Source: JBAXEO01 sp963789515 (GTDB taxonomy: Bacteria > Actinomycetota > Coriobacteriia > Anaerosomatales > JAAXUF01). Taken from it: 64,000 nucleotides of DNA. The notes under the pieces are model-generated. The model was given only the letters and a program-made list of their open reading frames with translations. It ran no database searches and was not told the DNA's origin. A program made the position numbers and the translations under genes. Each line of letters opens with the position of its first letter. Within the stretch, counting starts at the first letter, position 1. Positions 16,891 to 26,297 of this stretch are shown here, piece after piece. The DNA lies in NCBI GenBank assembly GCA_963789515.1, contig CAWBKW010000002.1, positions 124,001 through 188,000 on the forward strand, written 5' to 3'.

Positions 16891-18156
16891 CTAGCGCTGC
16901 ATCGCGAGGAGTTCGCGCCCGCGCTTCCAAGCGAGCTTGAGACCGCCGACCTGCCACCAGTACAGGACGTAGGTGAGCCGCTTCATGAAGATGGCGGGCA
17001 CCCCGGACAGCCCGACACCGAACATCCAGCCCACGCCCCAGCTGGGTCCGACGCTGACGAACTCGCCGTGCTGGTTGGGTACGAACGGCGTGGTCGTTCC
17101 GCCGTCGATCTCGGACAGGATATTGCCGGTGGCATGCTCGGCCGAGGTGATGGCGAACTGGGCCAGCATCGGCAGCACACGGTTGTCCTTGGGGTCACGG
17201 AAGGCCGCGACGTCGCCAAGAACGTACACGTCGTCGAAGCCTGTTGCCTTGCTGTCAGTACCGACAGGGATCCGCCCGACGTTGTCCAGCGAGAACCCCC
17301 AGCCCGCTGCATGAGGGTCGGCCTTGGCGCCGCCGCACCATACGAGCGTGGCCGCCGGCACCTCGCGACCGTCAGCTAGGGTGAGACTGGTGTCGTTCAC
17401 ACGTTCGATCATCGAGCCGGTCACCACCTCGACGCCCATCTTGGCGAGCCGGGCACGTGCCTTGGCCCGTTGCGGCGCTCGCAAGTCGTAGAGGATGTCC
17501 GCCCTGCCCTCCACCAAGTGGATGTTGAGGTCCCCGGGGTCCAGTCCCACCTCGGCCGCACGTTTCGGCAGAAGCTGGCCGAGCGTGCCGACCACTTCGA
17601 CGCCGGTCGCTCCGCCGCCGCACACGGTGAACGAGAGGGCCTCTCGGCGGAGCGCGGCGGTGGGCATTCCGGCCGCGGCCTTCGCTTGTTCGCGGGCGCG
17701 GTTCTGGAGCTTCTGCGCATCGGCGACCGACCACATCGTGATGGCGCGTTCGGCCAGGCCCGGCACCGGCGGCACGAACGGGACAGCGCCGGTGGCCACG
17801 ATCAGGCGCCAGTACTCGACCTCTTCGCACCCGGCTATGGTGACGACCCGACGCGACGGGTCGATGGTCTCGACCCGGTTGAAGCACGTGCGAACCGGCA
17901 GGTCCTTGAGTACGGCCGGCAGCCACAGCTCGCAGAACTCCGGGCGCTCGGGCCCGACCGCTACCAGGTCGAGCTCGGAGAGCGCCTGCTGGCACGGGCT
18001 GGTCTCGAGAAGCAACACTTCGACGCCGGGTCGCGGCCGTCTCTTGAGCGCGCGCCCGAGCCGGACGGCGAGGGTGGTGCCGGCATAGCCGCCGCCGATG
18101 ATGACGATGCGGCGCTCAGGGTCGGTTGGAGGACAGGCGACGGCGGGTAGACTCAT
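16891..18156 (-). CDS. NAD(P)/FAD-dependent oxidoreductase, type II NADH dehydrogenase-like
   Basis: A 421-residue flavoprotein of the NDH-2/sulfide:quinone reductase family. The FAD-binding dinucleotide motif RIVIIGGGYAGTTLA is at the N-terminus, the NADH-binding motif FTVCGGGATGVEVVG in the middle, and the second FAD motif (FDDVYVLGDVAAF) near residue 320. The C-terminal ~60 residues are amphipathic/hydrophobic (FMKRLTYVLYWWQVGGL), as in membrane-anchored NDH-2. It likely oxidises NADH and reduces menaquinone, but the cysteine pattern (one in ETSPCQQAL, one in KTCF-like FNRV region) does not exclude a sulfide:quinone relative. The ATG at 18156 has AGAAGG upstream. Divergent from the glutaredoxin gene. 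Confidence 0.8.
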   Translation of the reverse strand: MSLPAVACPPTDPERRIVIIGGGYAGTTLAVRLGRALKRRPRPGVEVLLLETSPCQQALSELDLVAVGPERPEFCELWLPAVLKDLPVRTCFNRVETIDPSRRVVTIAGCEEVEYWRLIVATGAVPFVPPVPGLAERAITMWSVADAQKLQNRAREQAKAAAGMPTAALRREALSFTVCGGGATGVEVVGTLGQLLPKRAAEVGLDPGDLNIHLVEGRADILYDLRAPQRAKARARLAKMGVEVVTGSMIERVNDTSLTLADGREVPAATLVWCGGAKADPHAAGWGFSLDNVGRIPVGTDSKATGFDDVYVLGDVAAFRDPKDNRVLPMLAQFAITSAEHATGNILSEIDGGTTTPFVPNQHGEFVSVGPSWGVGWMFGVGLSGVPAIFMKRLTYVLYWWQVGGLKLAWKRGRELLAMQR

Positions 18157-18306
18157 CAACAGCACGACCTTCTGGTTCGCCTCGGTGGCTCGAACCGATC
18201 GTTGCCGGACGACCGGACGGTTTCTGGGAATACATTCTCCACGAGTATGTACCGCTGTGCCGTCCCGGCCGAACCAACACCGAACGCGTTTCGCGAAGGA
18301 GACACG

Positions 18307-18570
18307 ATGAGCGTCCACCTCTACGCCTTGTCCACGTGCCCCTACTGTCGCATGACGAAGAAGTTCCTCGACGAGCACGACGTCGCCTACGAGATCACCG
18401 AAGTCGATCTGCTCGACGGCGAGGTCAAGGACGAAGCTACGCCCAAGGGCGCCGCCGCCGCAGAGGTCAAGCGTCTTTCGGGAGGGACGTCGTTCCCGGT
18501 GCTGGTGGTCGGAGACGAAGTCGTCGTCGGCTTCAACAAGGGCCGCATGACGCAGCTCCTCGGCCTGTAG
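18307..18570 (+). CDS. Glutaredoxin/NrdH-like redoxin
   Basis: An 87-residue thioredoxin-fold protein with active site CPYC at residues ~11-14 (LSTCPYCRMTKKFL), cis-proline TSFPVLVV and terminal GF-like NKGRMTQLL helix. The start at 18307 has GAAGGAG upstream. Ten bases after its stop begins the ferredoxin-thioredoxin reductase/Rieske gene, so this redoxin is the likely electron acceptor of that reductase, replacing a classical thioredoxin. Confidence 0.88.
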   Translation: MSVHLYALSTCPYCRMTKKFLDEHDVAYEITEVDLLDGEVKDEATPKGAAAAEVKRLSGGTSFPVLVVGDEVVVGFNKGRMTQLLGL

Positions 18571-18580
18571 GCGGGCGTCG

Positions 18581-19264
18581 ATGACCGCCGAGAAGCGCCC
18601 CGCCCGCAGCATGTTCGGGCCGGGCACAACCACCGATGACCTCAAAGCCTACATGGGACCGTTCGCCCGGCAACTCGGCTACAAGTTCAACACCGAATCG
18701 GACTTCGTCGATGACGTGCTCGAGAGCGAGCTCGTCGTGCTCGAACGCGACGGCGACGTCTACTGCCCGTGCCGCATGCGTACCGGCGATCCCAAGGAAG
18801 ACCTCAAGATCATCTGTCCCTGCATCCCGTTCTATGCCGACCAGTTCGCCGCGATGCAGAAGTGCTGGTGCGGCCTGTTCATCCGCACCGATGTCGAGGA
18901 TGGCGCCGACCTCATCGGCGTGATCGAGGAGCCGGAGGCGGGGACGCTCGTGGAGGTGCCGGTCGCCCGACTCGACGCGTTGCCGTCGGGCAGCGTGCGC
19001 CACGTCAAGATCGGCAAGCGCGACCTGGCGGTCGCGCGGGTGGGTGACGAGGTGTTCGCCCTCTCGAACCTGTGCCGCCATGCGTTCGGCCCACTGTCGG
19101 ACGGGTTCGTCGACGGCTACTCGCTCCTGTGCCCGTGGCACGGGTGGCGCTACGACGTCCGCGACGGCACGACCGACCATCCCAACGCCGATGTGTCGAC
19201 GTTCCCGGTGACGGTTCGCGACGGCGAGGTGCTCGTGTCCGTGCCGGTCGGGCGGTCGCGCTAG
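18581..19264 (+). CDS. Ferredoxin-thioredoxin reductase catalytic domain fused to a Rieske [2Fe-2S] domain
   Basis: A 227-residue two-domain protein. Residues ~15-115 are the FTR catalytic fold: CPC at 62-64, CPC at 79-81 and CWC at 95-97, supplying ligands of the [4Fe-4S] cluster and the redox-active disulfide. The family norm at the third motif is CHC; here the histidine is Trp96. Residues ~123-227 are a Rieske domain with C165-x-H167 and C184-PW-H187. The Rieske cluster could feed electrons to the FTR centre in place of ferredoxin. Together with the upstream redoxin this reads as a self-contained disulfide-reducing module; the electron donor is not identified. Confidence 0.85.
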   Translation: MTAEKRPARSMFGPGTTTDDLKAYMGPFARQLGYKFNTESDFVDDVLESELVVLERDGDVYCPCRMRTGDPKEDLKIICPCIPFYADQFAAMQKCWCGLFIRTDVEDGADLIGVIEEPEAGTLVEVPVARLDALPSGSVRHVKIGKRDLAVARVGDEVFALSNLCRHAFGPLSDGFVDGYSLLCPWHGWRYDVRDGTTDHPNADVSTFPVTVRDGEVLVSVPVGRSR

Positions 19265-19372
19265 ACGCACTCGAAGTCGGCATCGCGGGGCGGCCTCGCT
19301 AACGCCTCAGGCGTAGCACGGATACACCCTGGGGTGCATGCGCCGTGTCGGCCGAGGGGCTAGTATCGCGGC

Positions 19373-20599
19373 ATGGTCGAAACCGTCACATCGCGCTTCC
19401 GCCGCTTATCATCGCTGGCACAGGACGGGCTGTTCGCCGGCCTGCTCTCCATCCCCGCGTTCGCCAGCCTGGTCGCGGGCCCCACCTTCGGTCCGGGCCC
19501 CGGTCCCGAGCCAGCGAGCATGCAGCCGACGATCATTCGGTATCCTCGGCCGCCGGCGGGTGCGTTCGCTCTCGTGGCGGCGGCGTTCCTACCCCTTGCA
19601 CTCAGACGTCGCTTTCCACTGTCGGTTCTTGCGTTCGTCAGTATCGCCTCGGCGGTCTACGAGCTGAGCAACAACCCGCCGTCCATCGTCTTTGTCGCAC
19701 CACTGGTGGCCCTCTACACGGTGGGGACACTTCGCGATCGTCGGGTTCTCGCGATCGCCGGCGCGCTCTCGGCCCTCGTCGCGATGAGCGTCACGCTTCC
19801 GGGAATCGCGGGCGCCAACTTCTGGCCGAACATCGTCCGCATCCTTTCCACGTATGGAGTCGCTGCCGCGCTTGGCGATGCGACCCGCAACCGTAGAGCC
19901 TACGTCGCCGAAGTGGAGCAGCGCGCAGCCGACGCGGAGTTGAACCGCGAGGAGGAGGCGCGCCGGCGAGTTGACGAGGAGCGGCTGCGTATCGCTCGGG
20001 AGCTGCATGACGTCACGGCGCACTCGCTGTCGATCGTCGCGGTGCAGTCGGGCGCGGCGCTCCACGTGCTCGACACCGATCCCGCGGCGGCGCGCAAGGC
20101 GCTGGAGGCGATTCGGCGTACCAGCAAGGACGCGCTCGACGAGCTTCGCGCGATGCTGGGCGTTCTGCGCCGCCCGGGTGACCCGGACGCGCCGTTGGCA
20201 CCCGTACCGGGGCTGGGCCGAATCGCCGACCTGGTGGGCCCCTTGACCGACGCCGGCTACGACGTCAGGGTCGACGTCCCTGAAAGCATCGATGACCTTC
20301 CTGCAGTGGTCGACTTCTCGGCGTACCGGATCGTCCAGGAGGCGCTCACCAATGTGGTGCGTCACGCCGGCGTGTGCCGAGTAGACCTCAGCGTGGACCG
20401 CGGCCCCGAGGAGCTGCTCGTGCGGGTCGAAGATGACGGACGTTCGCCCTCGGACACCGATCTGGCGACGGGGCACGGGCTCACCGGCATGCGCGAAAGG
20501 GCGATCGCGGTTGGCGGCAGCTTCCAAGCCGGCGTCCGGGAGGGCGGCGGGTTCACCGTCATGGCGCATCTGCCGCTCGGAACGAGGGCCGACACGTGA
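19373..20599 (+). CDS. NarL-type sensor histidine kinase
   Basis: A 408-residue membrane kinase. The N-terminal ~150 residues contain four or five hydrophobic helices and no recognisable sensor domain. A short coiled coil leads to a HisKA_3 dimerisation domain with the phosphorylated His in RELHDVTAHS (~212), then an HATPase domain (RIVQEALTNVVRHAG, VEDDGRSP, GHGLTGMRERA). The TGA overlaps the GTG of the response regulator. The MacAB-like exporter directly downstream is the likely target, as for other NarL-type pairs next to ABC exporters. Confidence 0.9.
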   Translation: MVETVTSRFRRLSSLAQDGLFAGLLSIPAFASLVAGPTFGPGPGPEPASMQPTIIRYPRPPAGAFALVAAAFLPLALRRRFPLSVLAFVSIASAVYELSNNPPSIVFVAPLVALYTVGTLRDRRVLAIAGALSALVAMSVTLPGIAGANFWPNIVRILSTYGVAAALGDATRNRRAYVAEVEQRAADAELNREEEARRRVDEERLRIARELHDVTAHSLSIVAVQSGAALHVLDTDPAAARKALEAIRRTSKDALDELRAMLGVLRRPGDPDAPLAPVPGLGRIADLVGPLTDAGYDVRVDVPESIDDLPAVVDFSAYRIVQEALTNVVRHAGVCRVDLSVDRGPEELLVRVEDDGRSPSDTDLATGHGLTGMRERAIAVGGSFQAGVREGGGFTVMAHLPLGTRADT

Positions 20600-21282
20600 G
20601 CGACCCAACGATCATCCGCGTGCTCGTCGCTGACGACCAGGCGCTCGTCCGGGGCGGATTCCGCCTACTGATCGATTCGGCGCCCGATCTTGAGGTCGTC
20701 GGCGAGGCCGCCGACGGGGCCGAGGCCGCGCGACTGGCGCGCGAACTCCGCCCTGACATCGTGCTCATGGACATCCGCATGCCCACGATGGACGGCATCG
20801 AAGCGACCCGGGCCATCGTGTCCGCACCGGCCAACGCTCAGACCAGGATCATCATCCTCACCACGTTCGACCTCGATGAGTACGTCTACGACGCCCTAAG
20901 GGCGGGAGCGAGTGGCTTCCTGCTCAAAGACACTGACCCGGACGCACTGCTCGAGGCCATACGGGTGGTCGACTCCGGCGATGCGCTGCTTGCGCCCTCC
21001 GTGACACGCAGGCTGATCGCCGAGTTCGCGAAACGCCCCGCGCAAACCCGGTCGTCTCTGCCACACCTGGAGCAACTCACGGAGCGCGAACGCGAGGTGC
21101 TCGCACTGGTCGCCAAAGGCCTCTCCAACGGTGAGATCGCCACAGGGCTCTTCATCAGCCCCGCTACGGCGAAGACGCATGTGAGCCGCATCATGATGAA
21201 GCTCGAGTCGCGAGATCGCGCTCAGTTGGTCGCGCTCGCATACGAGAGCGGCTTCGTGACCCCGGGCGATTCGAACGCGTAG
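20596..21282 (+). CDS. NarL/LuxR-type response regulator
   Basis: A 228-residue regulator. The receiver domain has the acidic pair DD near residue 11, phospho-acceptor Asp59 in LMDIRMP, and a conserved Lys in LLKDTDP. The C-terminal LuxR helix-turn-helix is LTEREREVLALVAKGLSNGE followed by TAKTHVSRIMMKLESRDR. It is coupled to the kinase by a 4-base overlap and lies 120 bases before the exporter leader, which it probably activates. Confidence 0.92.
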   Translation: MSDPTIIRVLVADDQALVRGGFRLLIDSAPDLEVVGEAADGAEAARLARELRPDIVLMDIRMPTMDGIEATRAIVSAPANAQTRIIILTTFDLDEYVYDALRAGASGFLLKDTDPDALLEAIRVVDSGDALLAPSVTRRLIAEFAKRPAQTRSSLPHLEQLTEREREVLALVAKGLSNGEIATGLFISPATAKTHVSRIMMKLESRDRAQLVALAYESGFVTPGDSNA

Positions 21283-21402
21283 CAGCCGTGTGGCGTACGC
21301 CGAGTGGAGTACGCCGAGGTGTATCCCCCGGCATGACGATTCGCTCCTTCTCCGACGGTAGTGTCGAGAGCGCAGACCAACCGTTTCCGAGGAGGAACCA
21401 AG

Positions 21403-21465
21403 ATGCTGGCTTCCACAAGCCATGCGCCGACCAGCCACGGTACGCCTGGCCGGGTGTCCCGATGA
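21403..21465 (+). CDS. Possible 20-codon leader ORF ahead of macA
   Basis: An ATG at 21403 is preceded by GAGGAGGAA at ideal spacing, stronger than anything before the downstream start. It encodes MLASTSHAPTSHGTPGRVSR and its TGA overlaps the ATG (21462) of the MacA-like gene as ATGA. Either this is a translationally coupled leader peptide, or it is the true N-terminus of MacA separated by a sequencing frameshift. The local abundance of frameshifts makes the second option real. Confidence 0.35.
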   Translation: MLASTSHAPTSHGTPGRVSR

Positions 21466-22863
21466 GCGCCGAAGCGGCGCCGCTATCTGCGGCACGCAAG
21501 AAGCGCACCCGCTGGGCGATCGTCGCGGCGGTCGTCCTGGTGGTTCTGGTCGTTGGAGTCACCGCCGCGACCCTGATGAGACCGAAGAATGCGAGGACAG
21601 GCGCTGGCGACTGCGCCAGCCGAGAAGAAGACGATCACCGTACTCGTATCCGGGACCGGGCAGACGGTCGTGGCCGACTCGGTCGACGTGAACCCGGAGA
21701 TAAGCGGAACGGTCGAGCGACTCTACGTCAGTCTCGGCGAGACGGTCACCGCCGGGGACGACCTGTACACGATCTCGAGCTCGGACGTGGAGGCGCAGCT
21801 GCTCAAGTCGAAGGCATCTCTCCTTCAGGCCAAGCAGAACAAGACCCAAGCACTCCAAGCCGAGGAGCAGGCGGACGGTCAGGTCTACTCTGCCAAGACC
21901 CAGCAGGTCCAGGCACAACAGAACCTCGACAAGCTGGAGAGTCAGCCGGCGACCACCCCGAACCATGCGAATGACGTCACCATCGCCGAGCGCCAGCTCA
22001 AGAGCGCGAAACAAGGTGTCGAGACAGCCCAAGTCGCGCAGGAAGCCGCTCAGCAGGGCGTTCAGACCGCCAACGCCAATCTGAAGTCGGCGCAGAAGTC
22101 CTACGGCGATGCCGTGGCCGACACCAAGCACACCGTGGTGACCGCTCCGATCACCGGCGTGATCACGGCTCTCCCGATATCGGTCGGGTCACAGGTGGCT
22201 GCAGGCTCGACGAGCTCCGCAAGTTCGGGCGGTTCGAGCGCGAGTTCCGGTGGAGGGACCTCAGACGTGAGTGGCGGCACGTCCGGAACGTCCTCGGCGT
22301 CCGCGAGCTCCGGCAGTGCGATCACCATCTCAGACATGTCCTCGATCAAGGTGCAGATAGCGGTGAGCGAAGTCGACATCACGACGGTCGCAGCCGGGCA
22401 GAGCGCGGTCGTGAGCTTCGACTCCATTCCGCGTCAGGTGTTCAGCGGCAAGGTCGGCGCCGTCTCGCCCAACGGCACCACCACGTCCGGTGTCGTCAAC
22501 TACACGGTCGACATCGACCTCGACACGCTGGACCCGAGCCTCAGGCCCGACATGACTGCGACCGCCGACATCAAGACGCTGGTGGCACAGAGCGTACTGG
22601 TCGTGCCGAACGTCGCCGTCAAGAACGAAGGATCGACCAAGTACGTCAACGTCGTCGCGGCCGACGGTCAGATCAAGAAGCAGACGGTCACGGTCGGCGT
22701 CAGCGATGACACCTACACAGAAGTGAAGACCGGCGTTACCGAGGGCATGACCGTCTCCACCAGACGACTCCTCGACTGCGGTCGAGAGCTCGGTGAAGTC
22801 AGGCAATCCGATGATGCCTCCGCGAGGAGCGCGGTGGACCCCGGCGGACCGGGCGGCAGCTGA
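21462..22863 (+). CDS. MacA-like periplasmic adaptor of an ABC exporter (frameshifted)
   Basis: HlyD/MacA family adaptor of ~465 residues. It has an N-terminal transmembrane anchor (WAIVAAVVLVVLVVGVTAAT), then after a one-base break at ~21597 the barrel-sandwich domain (ISGTVERLYVSLGETVTAGD), a long alpha-helical hairpin rich in Gln/Ala, and a Ser/Gly-rich loop (~residues 210-250). The beta-barrel (DMSSIKVQIAVSEVDITTVA) and membrane-proximal domain follow. The last ~30 codons look displaced: an alternative frame reads a natural Ser/Met/Pro-rich tail, so a compensated pair of indels near 22765-22830 is possible. It couples to MacB, whose ATG overlaps its stop. Confidence 0.78.
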
Positions 22864-24780
22864 TGGCAGCGATCATCGAAGTCCACGATCTGGTCAAGAC
22901 GTACGTCACCGGAGACGCGTTCACTCATGCCTTGAAAGGCGTGTCACTGACGGTCGAGGAAGGCGAGTTCCTGGCCATCATGGGGCCTTCCGGCTCCGGC
23001 AAGTCGACTCTGATGAACCTTCTCGGGTTGCTCGATACGCCGACGAGCGGCACATACCGGATACGCGGCGTCGACGTGTCATCGCTTGATGACACGGAAC
23101 TCGCTGAGGCGCGCGCGCGCGAGATCGGCTTCGTGTTCCAGTCGTTCAATCTCCTCCCTCGTGCTTCGATCATGCGCAACGTCACTCTGCCCTTGATCTA
23201 CGCCAGGACTCCGAGCCGCCAGCGTGAGGAAAAGGCGGTCGCTGCGATGACCGCGGCCGGGATCACTCCGGATCTCTACTACAAGCATTCCAACCAGATC
23301 TCGGGAGGTCAGATGCAGCGCGTCGCGATAGCGCGCGCGCTCGTGAACAGTCCGGCGCTCATACTCGCCGACGAGCCCACCGGGAACCTGGACACGGTCA
23401 CGGGCGACCACATCCTCGCGACGTTCGAGAAGCTCCGGACAGAGGGACACACCATCGTTCTGATCACTCACGAGCCTGACGTGGCGGCGCACGCGGACCG
23501 GATCGTTCACGTTCGAGACGGCCTCATCACCGACGACTGTCGAGGACGGGGCCGCAGCATGATGATCCGGGACCTCCTGAGCGAGACACTTCTCTCCCTC
23601 ACTGCGAACAAGGGACGCTCGGCCCTCACGATCCTCGGCATCGTGATCGGAATCACTTCCGTCATCGTGATGGTCGCCTTCGGACAAGGCACGAAAGCCT
23701 CGATCACCGCCGAGGTTTCGTCGATGGGCGCCAATCTCCTGACCATCACCCCCGGAGGTTCTTCGGGAGGGGGTACGGCCGGCGGCACTGGTTCGAACAC
23801 CAAGTCGCTCACGACGGGAGATGTCTCCGCGATCTCAACACAGGTGAGAGGCGTGAAGTCGGCGGCGCAGGTGACCCAGGGCTCCTACACCGTCTCGGCG
23901 GAGTCCAGCAACACCAACGTCACGGTCACCGGTACGACGACCGACTATCCGGCGATGCGCAACACGACCGTCGAGTACGGCAGCTGGTTCAGCGCCGAGC
24001 AGCAGTCAGCTGCAGCCCGGGTGGCCTTACTGGGGCCCGACACCGCGTCGACGTTGTTCGGGACCGCCTCCAGTGCGGTGGGAGAGCGCATCAGGGTGTC
24101 CGGGCAGCCCTTCACCGTGATCGGTGTCACCAAGTCGAAGGGCAGCAGCGGCTTCGGGAACACGGACGAGGCCGTATACGTGCCCTTTGAGACATTCGAG
24201 GCCCACCTCTCGAGCGCGTCGGGCATCAGCGCCCTGTACGTCGAAGCGACCACGCAAGAGGTGATGACACAACTCGAAGCGGACACCACCGAACTGCTCC
24301 TGTCTCGCCACAGGATCGACAGCCCCGACGACGCCGACTTCCAGATCCAGAACTCGGCGGACCTGGCGTCCACGATCTCAACGATCACCAACATGCTCAC
24401 GGTTCTTCTCGGCACGATCGCCGGCATCTCGCTCGTTGTCGGCGGCATCGGGATCATGAACATGATGCTCACCACAGTCACCGAACGGATTCGCGAGATC
24501 GGACTTGCGCAAAGCCCTCGGCGCGACCCGCTCGGACCTGACATCGCAGTTCCTGGCCGAGGCGGTCGCCCTGACGCTCGTCGGCGGGATGCTGGGAATC
24601 GCTCTCGGCTGGACGATCGCCTGGCTCATCGCCGCGCTGACTTCGTACGAGACGGCTGTGAGCATGTACTCCGTGCTGCTGGCAGTGGGTGTCTCGACTG
24701 CTATCGGCATCGTGTTCGGGTACTACCCTGCGCGGCGCGCTGCGAAGCTCGATCCCATCGAGGCGCTGCGCTCGCAGTGA
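22863..24780 (+). CDS. MacB-like ABC exporter, ATPase-permease (frameshifted near 24506)
   Basis: ABC exporter of the MacB type. The N-terminal ATPase has GPSGSGKST, the signature QISGGQMQRVAIARAL and Walker B LILADEPTGNLD. It is continuous with a permease whose first helix begins NKGRSALTILGIVIGITSVI, followed by a large extracytoplasmic domain and three C-terminal helices. At ~24506 one extra T breaks the frame: TERIREIGL continues as RKALGATRSDLTSQFLAEAV in the next frame up to EALRSQ at 24780. The ATPase-permease junction (near 23559) contains a plausible internal ATG pair, so two separate overlapping genes joined by an indel cannot be excluded. Probable role: export of a lipid-like molecule, peptide or antibiotic. 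Confidence 0.85.
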
Positions 24781-24862
24781 GAACCACTGGATCGCCGTGT
24801 GATCGATCGGGCGCTGTCGGAAGAGCGCGAGGCTCACGGTCGAAGCGATCCGCGTTGGAATC

Positions 24863-24892
24863 GAGGGGCGGTCTCGAAAAGGACCGCCCCTC
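24863..24892. terminator. Bidirectional terminator between macB and the NfeD-like gene
   Basis: A perfect 11-bp inverted repeat (GAGGGGCGGTC / GACCGCCCCTC) with an 8-base A-rich loop, placed between two convergent genes and ending 2 bases before the minus-strand stop. It would fold in both transcripts. There is no long U-tract on either side. Confidence 0.65.
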
Positions 24893-24894
24893 AA

Positions 24895-25119
24895 CTATTC
24901 GTCTCGCCGGATGATGAGCCTTTGCGCGAGAACGGTGAGGACGAACGAGACAGCTATGAAGGCGATCCACTGCCAAGCGATGGGCAGGCGGAGCGCCTCG
25001 AGCAGTGCGGCGACGGCAGCGCCGAATGCCCACGGAAGGATGAGCAGACCTCCCGTGAAGGCCTCGCCAAGCGCGAAGACGACGACGAGGGATATCCAAC
25101 CCCAGAACCACGGGTTCAC
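24895..25119 (-). CDS. Short NfeD-like membrane protein
   Basis: A 74-residue protein with two hydrophobic stretches: WFWGWISLVVVFALGEAFTG, and a second long segment around IAWQWIAFIAVSFVLTVLAQ. The acidic residue in the first helix, the Gly/Pro-rich turn and the QW-(I/L)-x-F start of the second match the membrane half of NfeD/YbbK proteins. The C-terminal OB-fold domain is absent, as in short NfeD variants. NfeD partners are normally stomatin-like proteins, and none is seen here. Ends in RRDE after the membrane. Confidence 0.6.
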   Translation of the reverse strand: MNPWFWGWISLVVVFALGEAFTGGLLILPWAFGAAVAALLEALRLPIAWQWIAFIAVSFVLTVLAQRLIIRRDE

Positions 25120-25335
25120 GGCGGCTCTCGCTCCTCTCCTCGGGTACGTCTCGCGCGGGCGGGCGTGCGCGACAAGCGTAAGCCATCCGACGCCTTCACC
25201 GCACGCCGAACGAATCCCCTGTTCGTACTTCTAAAGCGCAGTAAACGCATACAGATAGTGCGCATTTGCCTCTAGCCGAGTCCGTCAGTATGGGTCTAGC
25301 ATGCAGCCGGAGAGGCCACACGATCCTTTGGAGGC

Positions 25336-26295
25336 ATGATGTCCGGCATCAAGACCGCGATCGACGAGACCATCGGTGGCACGTCCATCGTGTTCCTCAA
25401 TCGGCTCGGCAAGGACCTTCCGGGCCGGGTGGCTGTGAAGATGGAGTCGCACAACCCCGGGGGCTCGGTGAAGGACCGGATCGGCCGAGGCATGATCGAC
25501 GATGCCGAAGCGCGAGGGGTCATCACTCCCGGCGTCTCGGTCATCGTCGAGCCGACGAGCGGCAACACGGGCATCGCGCTCGCGATGATCGGCGCCTCTC
25601 GCGGGTATCGGGTCATCCTCACGATGCCGGAGTCGATGTCGATCGAACGCCGCAAGTTACTCCGGGCCTACGGTGCCGAACTCGTGCTGTCGCCCAAGGA
25701 GCTCGGCATGGCCGGGTCGGTGGAGGAGGCCGAGCGGATCGTGGCCGAGACCCCCGATGCGTGGCTCGCCGGACAGTTCATCAACCCTGCCAACCCGAGG
25801 GCACACTACGAGACGACGGGACCCGAGATCGCGGCCGATCTGGGCGAGCTCGAGCTCGGGGCCTTCGTTGCAGGCGTGGGCACCGGCGGGACGATCTCGG
25901 GAGTAGGCCGCTACCTGAAGGAGCGCTTTCCCGGCGTCAAGGCGTTCGCGGTGGAGCCCGCGGAGTCCCCGATCATCTCGCAGCGCCTCGCCGGTCGGGA
26001 CCTGACGCCCGGCCCGCACCTGATCCAGGGCATCGGCGCCAACTTCATCCCCGACGTGCTCGACCTCGAGATCCTCGATGGCGTGGAGCACGTGACCGGT
26101 GACGAGGCGATCGCGACCGCTCGGCTGCTTGCCGACAGCGAGGGCCTGCTGGTCGGCATTTCGAGTGGCGCCAACGTGGCTGCCGCCTTGAGGCTGGCGG
26201 CGTTGCCGGACTACGAGGGCAAGGTCATTCTCACCGTCGCACCGTCCACCGGCGAGCGGTACCTGAGCACCAAGCTCTGGGAAGAGCTGGGCTAG
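25336..26295 (+). CDS. cysK: Cysteine synthase (O-acetylserine sulfhydrylase)
   Basis: A 319-residue fold-type II PLP enzyme converting O-acetylserine and sulfide to cysteine. PLP lysine is in HNPGGSVKDRIGRGM (~residue 43). The substrate loop PTSGNTGIALAMIG and the phosphate-binding GVGTGGTISGVGRYL are intact, as is the serine that contacts the pyridine nitrogen (LVGISSGANVAAAL). Two adjacent ATGs (25336, 25339) are possible starts, with GGAGGC just upstream. It is followed after 2 bases by an Rrf2 regulator. Some O-phosphoserine-using homologues look alike, so the acyl donor is inferred. Confidence 0.92.
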   Translation: MMSGIKTAIDETIGGTSIVFLNRLGKDLPGRVAVKMESHNPGGSVKDRIGRGMIDDAEARGVITPGVSVIVEPTSGNTGIALAMIGASRGYRVILTMPESMSIERRKLLRAYGAELVLSPKELGMAGSVEEAERIVAETPDAWLAGQFINPANPRAHYETTGPEIAADLGELELGAFVAGVGTGGTISGVGRYLKERFPGVKAFAVEPAESPIISQRLAGRDLTPGPHLIQGIGANFIPDVLDLEILDGVEHVTGDEAIATARLLADSEGLLVGISSGANVAAALRLAALPDYEGKVILTVAPSTGERYLSTKLWEELG

Positions 26296-26297
26296 CC

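Noticed and set aside
22863..24780. Novel ATPase-permease fusion
   Set aside because: ATPase followed by permease in one chain is the normal MacB arrangement; the fusion is therefore not unusual even though an internal start exists.
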